NCBI GenBank assembly: GCA_963803295.1
Contig: CAWDMC010000004.1
Location: 186,001-250,000, forward strand
Length of the DNA stretch: 64,000 nt
Reading direction: 5' to 3'
Source of the DNA: CAWDMC01 sp963803295
Lineage (GTDB): Bacteria; Acidobacteriota; Terriglobia; UBA7540
A model generated the notes under the pieces. The model was not told the DNA's origin. It saw only the letters and a list, made by a program, of their open reading frames with translations, and did no database searches. The position numbers and the translations under genes are program-made. Positions 59,464-64,000 of the stretch are shown piece by piece (positions within the stretch are counted from its first letter, which is position 1; every line of letters starts with the position of its first letter).

Positions 59464-60126
59464 CTACACGGGAATGTAAGATCCGTCGTCGTTAAACTGG
59501 TCGCGGCCACCCTTCGATCGGTCCCAGGAATAGAGTTTGCTTGTGTCGGTGATAATCTGCCCCGTCGGGTCTAATTCTACGTGCGCTCGATCCATGGGTC
59601 GCGGTGCCGGACCTTCGAAATTGATGCCTTCGGGCGTGTAGCCGCTTCCGTGACACGGGCACTTGAACTTGTTTTCGGCCGGCTTCCAATCTGGTGTGCA
59701 GCCGAGATGGGTACAGCGCGCGAAAATCACAAACAGCCGGTCGGGCTCCTTCACCACCCAGATTCTGGCGCTCTGCTTGTACTTCTCGCTGACCCCAACA
59801 GAATAGTCCGCAAGAGATCCAATCTCATGAACGGTGCTGGGCTCGAAGAGTGCACGCGGAAAGAAGAACCGCAGGAACATCAGAAAGTTGACGGCCAGAT
59901 ATCCCCACACGGCTGTCCAGATGAGCCGGCGGCGCATTTTATTGGGTCCGGAAGTCTCCGATTCTCCACCTGCGCCGCCCGGGGTTTCCACGACAGCCCT
60001 GGCGGTAGGAGACTTCACGGCAGGAACTCCTGCTGCGGTTTTGGCCGCCACCTTGGGAGCCTCGGTCACGGAACCTGCTGCGGGCGACTTTGGCGAGACC
60101 GGGCCGCTACCCTCGAGATCTGCCAT
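59464..60126 (-). CDS. Rieske iron-sulfur protein of the bc-type complex
   Basis: 220 residues from ATG 60126 (GAGG seven bases upstream; an extension to 60222 would read through the promoter). A Pro/Ala-rich cytoplasmic start of ~70 residues, one helix (RLIWTAVWGYLAVNFLMFL), and the Rieske domain with CTHLGC and CPCHGSGY that bind the [2Fe-2S] cluster through Cys and His pairs. It takes electrons from quinol and passes them to the multiheme cytochrome c. It is first in the operon Rieske-cyt b-cyt b-cyt c-cupredoxin-oxidase. Confidence 0.94.
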   Translation of the reverse strand: MADLEGSGPVSPKSPAAGSVTEAPKVAAKTAAGVPAVKSPTARAVVETPGGAGGESETSGPNKMRRRLIWTAVWGYLAVNFLMFLRFFFPRALFEPSTVHEIGSLADYSVGVSEKYKQSARIWVVKEPDRLFVIFARCTHLGCTPDWKPAENKFKCPCHGSGYTPEGINFEGPAPRPMDRAHVELDPTGQIITDTSKLYSWDRSKGGRDQFNDDGSYIPV

Positions 60127-60192
60127 CGCTTCGACCTCTCGATCCGAAGTATTTAGCCGATCAAAGTGAGTGCTGATTTGCGGACAGACGCG

Positions 60193-60222
60193 ACTATAGT
60201 TGAACGGCGGCAAATCTGTCAA
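60193..60222 (-). promoter_or_regulatory. Sigma-70-type promoter for the bc-oxidase operon
   Basis: On the minus strand TTGACA (60217-60222) and TATAGT (60193-60198) are separated by 18 bp, close to consensus. The predicted transcript begins about 60 bases before the Rieske ATG. Confidence 0.75.
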
Positions 60223-60581
60223 GAGGTCTGAATGATTTTCGCAACCGATTCACTACGCTACTAGTCCAGCGCTGGCAGCGAGACTATCCGTGTTGCCTCA
60301 GTGCCAAAACCTGCTATGGACCGATACAGTAATCTCAAGTGGCGAACCGCCGGGCCCGGCTGTCCTTTTGGAATGATCTGGAGAACTTTAGGAAGTCGAT
60401 CCGTGTCGGGTAAGCGGGGGTGCCGGAGGTTGTGCGGATCGGGTAAAACCAACCGGCCGAGGGATCGTATTTTACCGTGTGTAACGCGTAGGCGTCGGAG
60501 CCGCCTCCAGCATTTGCCGATCCCAAAACATGACTTCGCGGCTGTAGTGGGCGATCTCGAAATCCTGGGTCAGTTCGAGGC
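60223..60581. other. Spacer between the dehydrogenase E2 gene and the Rieske promoter
   Basis: About 360 bp. Contains one tiny minus-strand frame (60472-60585) and no other supported gene. No clear terminator for the E2 transcript was found. Confidence 0.35.
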
Positions 60582-60585
60582 TCAA
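60472..60585 (-). CDS. Possible 37-residue peptide overlapping the E2 stop codon
   Basis: TTG 60585 overlaps the E2 stop as TTGA and reads SLELTQDFEIAHYSREVM, then WDRQMLEAAPTPTRYTR before TAA. The overlap allows translational coupling, and the first part is protein-like, but there is no Shine-Dalgarno sequence and no recognised family. It could be the start of a decayed gene. Confidence 0.25.
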   Translation of the reverse strand: MSLELTQDFEIAHYSREVMFWDRQMLEAAPTPTRYTR

Positions 60586-61928
60586 AGGACTGCTTCGGCC
60601 CAACCCTCTAGCTTAGCCTTTACCCCCGCCATGAACTGATCGGCCACAGCGCCATCGATGATCCGGTGATCGAAGGAAAGCGAGAGATATGCCATCGGCC
60701 GGATGGCGATGGCGTCATCGCGCACTACGGCACGTTTCTCGACGGCGCCGATCCCCAGGACCGCCACCTGCGGCTGGTTGATAATCGGCGTGCCAAAAAG
60801 GCTTCCAAACACGCCGGGATTGGTGACGGTGAAGGTGCCACCCTGCACCTCGTCCACGCTGAGACGCTTCGATCGTGCCCGCTCCGCCAGGTCCTGTATG
60901 GCCCGCGCGATACCGAGGAAGTTTTTCTCGTCGGCGTGCTTGACCACCGGCACGATCAGTCCCGTTTCCAGAGCCACCGCGAGACCGATGTTGATGTCCC
61001 TCCGGTATACGATATTGGCTCCCTCAACCGAGGAGTTCAGGATAGGAAACTCCTTGATGACCTCTACGGTGGCGCGCACGAAGAAAGGGGTGAAGGTAAG
61101 CTTCACACCGTTACGGCGCTCAAACTCTTCGGCGTGACGGAGGCGAGCATTCCAGACCCCGGTCATTTCCACTTCAAATACGGTGGAAACGTGTGCCGAG
61201 GTGCGCCGGCTCAACGTCATGTGTTCGGCAATCTGCTTGCGCATCGGAGTCATCGGTACGACCTGCGTCGGTCCGGTGAAAGCCGCCCTCGAGACGGCCG
61301 CAGCCGGTAGCTGTGTTACCGCCGGACCGGTAGCAAGTGAAGGAGGAGCTGTGGAAGATACGACCGGTACGGTCGGCGTTGGGGCCGGTGGCATTGCCGG
61401 TGCCTGAGATTGCTGTGCGAGGTGAGCCAGAACATCTTTCTTGCTGATCCGGCCGCCGAGGCCGGTACCCTCGATTTGGCTCAGATCCAACTTGTGTTCG
61501 ACCGCCATGCGACGGACCAGGGGCGAGGAGCGAGTCTTACCTCCGGGTGCCAGGACGGGAGTTGCAGGAGGCACAGCCTGCGGCGTAGAGCTGTCAACTT
61601 GCGGCGCTGCTGTCGGTGTTGCCGGCACCACATCCTCCACTTTGGATTCAGTCGCACCCCTGACTTTGGCCTGGCCAGCAGGAACCGCCTCTTGGCCGTC
61701 GATGACGGCGACGGTTGTGTTCACCGCTACGGTTTCGTTTTCGTTCACGAGGATCTGGGTGAGAACGCCGGCGGCGGGGGAAGGGATCTCGGCATCCACT
61801 TTGTCAGTGGAGATCTCAAACAGCGCCTCGTCGCGCTCGACCCGGTCACCAAGCTTCTTGAACCACTTGGTCACGGTTCCTTCGGCGACGCTCTCGCCCA
61901 TCTGGGGCATGATCACGTTGGTTGGCAT
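60582..61928 (-). CDS. 2-oxo acid dehydrogenase E2 (dihydrolipoyl acyltransferase)
   Basis: 448 residues. N-terminal lipoyl domain with the modified Lys in EISTDKVDAEIPSP, a Pro/Ala-rich linker, the E1/E3-binding domain (SSPLVRRMAVEHKLDLSQIE), a second linker, and the catalytic domain ending with SFDHRIIDGAVADQFM (active-site His and Asp). GAGG six bases before ATG 61928. With the E1alpha and E1beta genes upstream it forms a branched-chain 2-oxoacid, pyruvate or 2-oxoglutarate type complex; sequence features by eye do not fix which. E3 is not in the window. Confidence 0.93.
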   Translation of the reverse strand: MPTNVIMPQMGESVAEGTVTKWFKKLGDRVERDEALFEISTDKVDAEIPSPAAGVLTQILVNENETVAVNTTVAVIDGQEAVPAGQAKVRGATESKVEDVVPATPTAAPQVDSSTPQAVPPATPVLAPGGKTRSSPLVRRMAVEHKLDLSQIEGTGLGGRISKKDVLAHLAQQSQAPAMPPAPTPTVPVVSSTAPPSLATGPAVTQLPAAAVSRAAFTGPTQVVPMTPMRKQIAEHMTLSRRTSAHVSTVFEVEMTGVWNARLRHAEEFERRNGVKLTFTPFFVRATVEVIKEFPILNSSVEGANIVYRRDINIGLAVALETGLIVPVVKHADEKNFLGIARAIQDLAERARSKRLSVDEVQGGTFTVTNPGVFGSLFGTPIINQPQVAVLGIGAVEKRAVVRDDAIAIRPMAYLSLSFDHRIIDGAVADQFMAGVKAKLEGWAEAVL

Positions 61929-61963
61929 CTACAACCTCGAATCACAAGAATCTCCAATGGCGA

Positions 61964-62131
61964 TTACACCTTGCGGCCGGCCAGTTGCTGTATAGCGATC
62001 AGATACTCGTAAGCTCGCTGCGCGGCTTTCCAGCGTTGTTCAGCGTACCTTAGAAACGATACCACGATGAGGGCGAGGCAGAACACAGACTCGAGCCAGG
62101 CGGCCTTGCTAATGAAAACGACCGCCATCAC
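61964..62131 (-). CDS. Possible short membrane protein between E1beta and E2
   Basis: 55 residues from GTG 62131 (or ATG 62128): VMAVVFISKAAWLESVFCLA, then LIVVSFLRYAEQRWKAAQRA and a helical end YEYLIAIQQLAGRKV. The same frame is open a further ~20 codons upstream (...SKFFRSLIFVLA, also hydrophobic) to a TGA, so the real beginning may be lost or use an unusual start. Composition is typical of a two-helix membrane protein. No Shine-Dalgarno sequence seen; hence modest confidence. Confidence 0.4.
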   Translation of the reverse strand: MMAVVFISKAAWLESVFCLALIVVSFLRYAEQRWKAAQRAYEYLIAIQQLAGRKV

Positions 62132-62460
62132 CGCAAGTACGAAAATAAGACTACGAAAGAATTTGGAGTCGCCTCGTGGCGTGGGCCTTCAACCAAGACA
62201 GCCGGGGATCTGCACGTTTGCCTTGGCCCACTGAAAGGTGTTCATGACCGGCTCGCTGGAGCTGTCGCCGAGGCATTTCTCCTTGATTCCCCCGGGCAGG
62301 TAGGTAAGTGCGGTCCTTCTCTTTCGGGACGAATATTCTTCGCAGCCGATCCCTACCAAGAAGTCCTCAGGCTTGTAGCCGATCGATCGTCCCCTGCTCT
62401 CCGCTGCCATAAGGGTTGCATGATCGTTTCTTATCCTCAGACAGGGCCAGCTCCGCAAAC
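62132..62460. other. Spacer between E1beta and the short membrane frame
   Basis: About 330 bp. A 91-codon minus-strand frame (62189-62464) starts with TTG overlapping the E1beta stop; its middle (MAAESRGRSIGYKPEDFLVG) is plausible protein, but I see no family and no ribosome-binding site, so I do not call it as a gene. Confidence 0.3.
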
Positions 62461-63435
62461 TCAATATGCGGCCAACTTCCGCGCCGCGTACGCCACTTTC
62501 GTCGCGTTCGGCAGGAAGTATTCTTCGAGAGGCGGCGAGAAGGGTACCGGCGTATCGGGAGCCGTCACCCGCACGATAGGACCATCGAGATCCTCAAAGG
62601 CCTCCTCCGAAATCAGCGCTGCCAGCTCGCCCGCCATACCGCCTGTGCGGGTGTCCTCGTGCAGCAGAATCACCTTATTGCACTTGCGCACGCTCGCGAG
62701 CACGGTCTCCCGATCATAGGGCAGCAGGGTGCGCAGATCCACAACTTCAATGCAGATGCCCTCTTTTTCGAGTTCCGCCGCGGCCTCGAGCGCTGTCCAC
62801 ACCATTGCACCGTAAGTGATGATGCTGATATCCGTGCCTTCGCGCGCGACCCTCGCTTTACCGAGCCGTACCACGTAATCCTCTTCTGGCACTTCTTCCT
62901 TGATACGCCGATAGAGAAACTTGTGCTCGTAAAAGATCACCGGATTGTCGTCGCGAATGGCTGCCTTGATCAAACCTTTCGCGTCATAGGCGGTGGCAGG
63001 CACCACCACCTTTAACCCCGGTGTGTGCACAAACCACATTTCGTTCGATTGCGAGTGGTAGGGGCCGCCGTGTACGCCCGCGCCCGACGGGCCTCGGATC
63101 ACCATGGGCACGCGCGGACCCCAGCGGTAGTGAATCTTCGCCGCCATATTGACGATCTGGTCGAAACCGCAGGCGATGAAGTCCATGAACTGCATCTCAA
63201 CCACCGGCCGCAGTCCCATGAGCGCCGCGCCTGTGGCCGCACCCACAATGGCCGCTTCCGAGATAGGCGTATCGATAACTCGATCGGCTCCGAACTTCTC
63301 CAGCATTCTTGCCGTCAGTTTGAAAGCACCGCCGTACTCTGCAATGTCCTCGCCCAGGAGAAACACGGAGTCGTCGCGCTCCATCTCTTCCCAAATTCCT
63401 TGGCGGACCGCTTCGAGATACGTCAGAAGGGGCAT
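62461..63435 (-). CDS. 2-oxo acid dehydrogenase E1 component, beta subunit
   Basis: 324 residues. Transketolase-like pyrimidine domain starting MPLLTYLEAVRQGIWEEM, with FLLGEDIAEYGGAFK, RVIDTPISEAAIVGAA and VIRGPSGAGVHGGPYHSQS, then the C-terminal domain (SIITYGAMVWTALEAA, EVVDLRTLLPYD, ILLHEDTRTGGMAGE). It forms the thiamine-diphosphate site with the alpha subunit and decarboxylates a 2-oxo acid, passing the acyl group to E2 lipoate. 88 bp after the alpha gene. Substrate class open between branched-chain and pyruvate types. Confidence 0.94.
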   Translation of the reverse strand: MPLLTYLEAVRQGIWEEMERDDSVFLLGEDIAEYGGAFKLTARMLEKFGADRVIDTPISEAAIVGAATGAALMGLRPVVEMQFMDFIACGFDQIVNMAAKIHYRWGPRVPMVIRGPSGAGVHGGPYHSQSNEMWFVHTPGLKVVVPATAYDAKGLIKAAIRDDNPVIFYEHKFLYRRIKEEVPEEDYVVRLGKARVAREGTDISIITYGAMVWTALEAAAELEKEGICIEVVDLRTLLPYDRETVLASVRKCNKVILLHEDTRTGGMAGELAALISEEAFEDLDGPIVRVTAPDTPVPFSPPLEEYFLPNATKVAYAARKLAAY

Positions 63436-63523
63436 GTTAATCCTCTAGGTGTCCTCAACTGCTCGGGAGATGAACTCACTTGACTTGCCTTTCAATGTCT
63501 CGATTACCCGATCACTCAATAAC

Positions 63524-64000
63524 TCAATGATTCCACCAGCAATCCAGCTCGCAATAGACGCCCTCCACCGCTTCTTCGCCGCGCGGCATCGGCTGCAAAT
63601 CAGCCCAGGCAACCGCCTCGTCGACTTCCTTGCGGATGCCTTTCTCCATCTCGTCAATGGCCTGACGTGCGATCAATTTGCGGCTAAGCAGAAGCTCTTC
63701 CAGGCGCAAAATGGGATCGCGCTTGGCTTCCTGGGCAAATCGCCTTTTGGGGACGTACTCGGCAGCGTCATGGGCGGAGTGGCCGGTCATGCGGAACGTC
63801 TTGCACTCGATAAAGCTGGGACCGCCGCCGCTGCGGGCCAGTCGAATCGCCTCCGCCACGGCGGCATAGACGGCCACGACATCGTTTCCATCGATGGTCT
63901 TGCCGGGCATGCCGTAAGCGGGTCCGCGCACATCCAGATCTTTGACGGCATACTGCAGCTCAGGGGGCGTCGAGTAGGCATATCCATTGTTGTTGCAGAT
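63524..64000 (-). CDS. 2-oxo acid dehydrogenase E1 component, alpha subunit (5' part beyond window)
   Basis: The C-terminal 158 codons are visible; the frame is open to the right edge. ICNNNGYAYSTP is the end of the thiamine-diphosphate/metal-binding segment, followed by RGPAYGMPGKTIDGNDVVAV, PSFIECKTFRMTGHSAHDAA (with the conserved His loop) and KRDPILRLEELLLSR. The HSAHDAAEY phrase fits the branched-chain/pyruvate E1alpha family. It is the first visible gene of the E1alpha-E1beta-E2 operon read on the minus strand. Confidence 0.92.
   Translation of the reverse strand: MCNNNGYAYSTPPELQYAVKDLDVRGPAYGMPGKTIDGNDVVAVYAAVAEAIRLARSGGGPSFIECKTFRMTGHSAHDAAEYVPKRRFAQEAKRDPILRLEELLLSRKLIARQAIDEMEKGIRKEVDEAVAWADLQPMPRGEEAVEGVYCELDCWWNH

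Noticed and set aside
62189..62464. 91-codon minus-strand frame starting at the E1beta stop
   Set aside because: The TTGA overlap is easily produced by chance; no family, no ribosome-binding site.
1..64000. tRNA, rRNA and CRISPR features
   Set aside because: Gaps were read for cloverleaf-like or repeat-spacer patterns and none were found by eye; a dedicated search was not possible here.

Overview
The window looks like a chromosomal segment of a soil-type member of the Acidobacteriota. The pointers are a 1,161-residue TonB-dependent receptor with an N-terminal carboxypeptidase-regulatory (Oar-like) domain, an alternative complex III operon joined to a caa3 oxidase, a b6f-like quinol oxidoreductase with split cytochrome b, duplicated TldD-type peptidases with signal peptides, and dispersed GTAGCG/CGCTAC repeats. 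This is inferred from gene content; no 16S rRNA or tRNA is present.

Layout. 1-2.9 kb (minus): secreted TldE-like/TldD pair, the first cut by the window edge. 3.3-6.1 kb: a zone of broken genes (internally deleted CreD-like protein, TonB-domain remnant fused behind blaI, REP-associated transposase tail) and repeats. 6.1-13.1 kb (minus): complete fatty-acid and phospholipid initiation cluster yceD-rpmF-plsX-fabH-fabD-fabG-acpP-fabF, with a strong promoter at 13.12-13.15 kb. 13.3-14.4 kb: a Gfo/Idh/MocA oxidoreductase, then a repeat-rich spacer. 15.2-28.2 kb (plus): actABCDEF, a small conserved membrane protein, SCO1-like copper chaperone and coxBACD; this is a quinol-to-oxygen chain through alternative complex III and an A2-type caa3 oxidase. 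28.2-31.2 kb: CCA-adding/polyA polymerase family enzyme, an orphan GspC/PilP-like protein and a small conserved gene. 31.7-45.2 kb: TonB receptor, acyl-CoA dehydrogenase, a GT9 glycosyltransferase with a long tail, EcsC-family protein, a 65-residue peptide gene beside a TPR-CHAT lipoprotein, LutC/LUD protein, ferrochelatase, dicluster ferredoxin. 45.2-60.2 kb (minus): second respiratory module in the order Rieske, cytochrome b (N and C halves), giant multiheme cytochrome c, cupredoxin lipoprotein, A1-type oxidase subunits II, I, III, III, IV, and heme O/A farnesyltransferase. 60.6-64 kb (minus): E1alpha-E1beta-E2 of a 2-oxo-acid dehydrogenase.

Together the genes give two parallel quinol oxidation routes to oxygen (alternative complex III/caa3 and bc-type/aa3-type), with heme, copper and lipid biosynthesis functions nearby. 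Two large redox subunits (ActB and the giant cytochrome c) are each split by an apparent +1 frameshift. Starts at TTG and GTG are common, and several were chosen because a Shine-Dalgarno sequence fits them best. Positions were read by eye; domain assignments rest on recognised motifs and not on searches.
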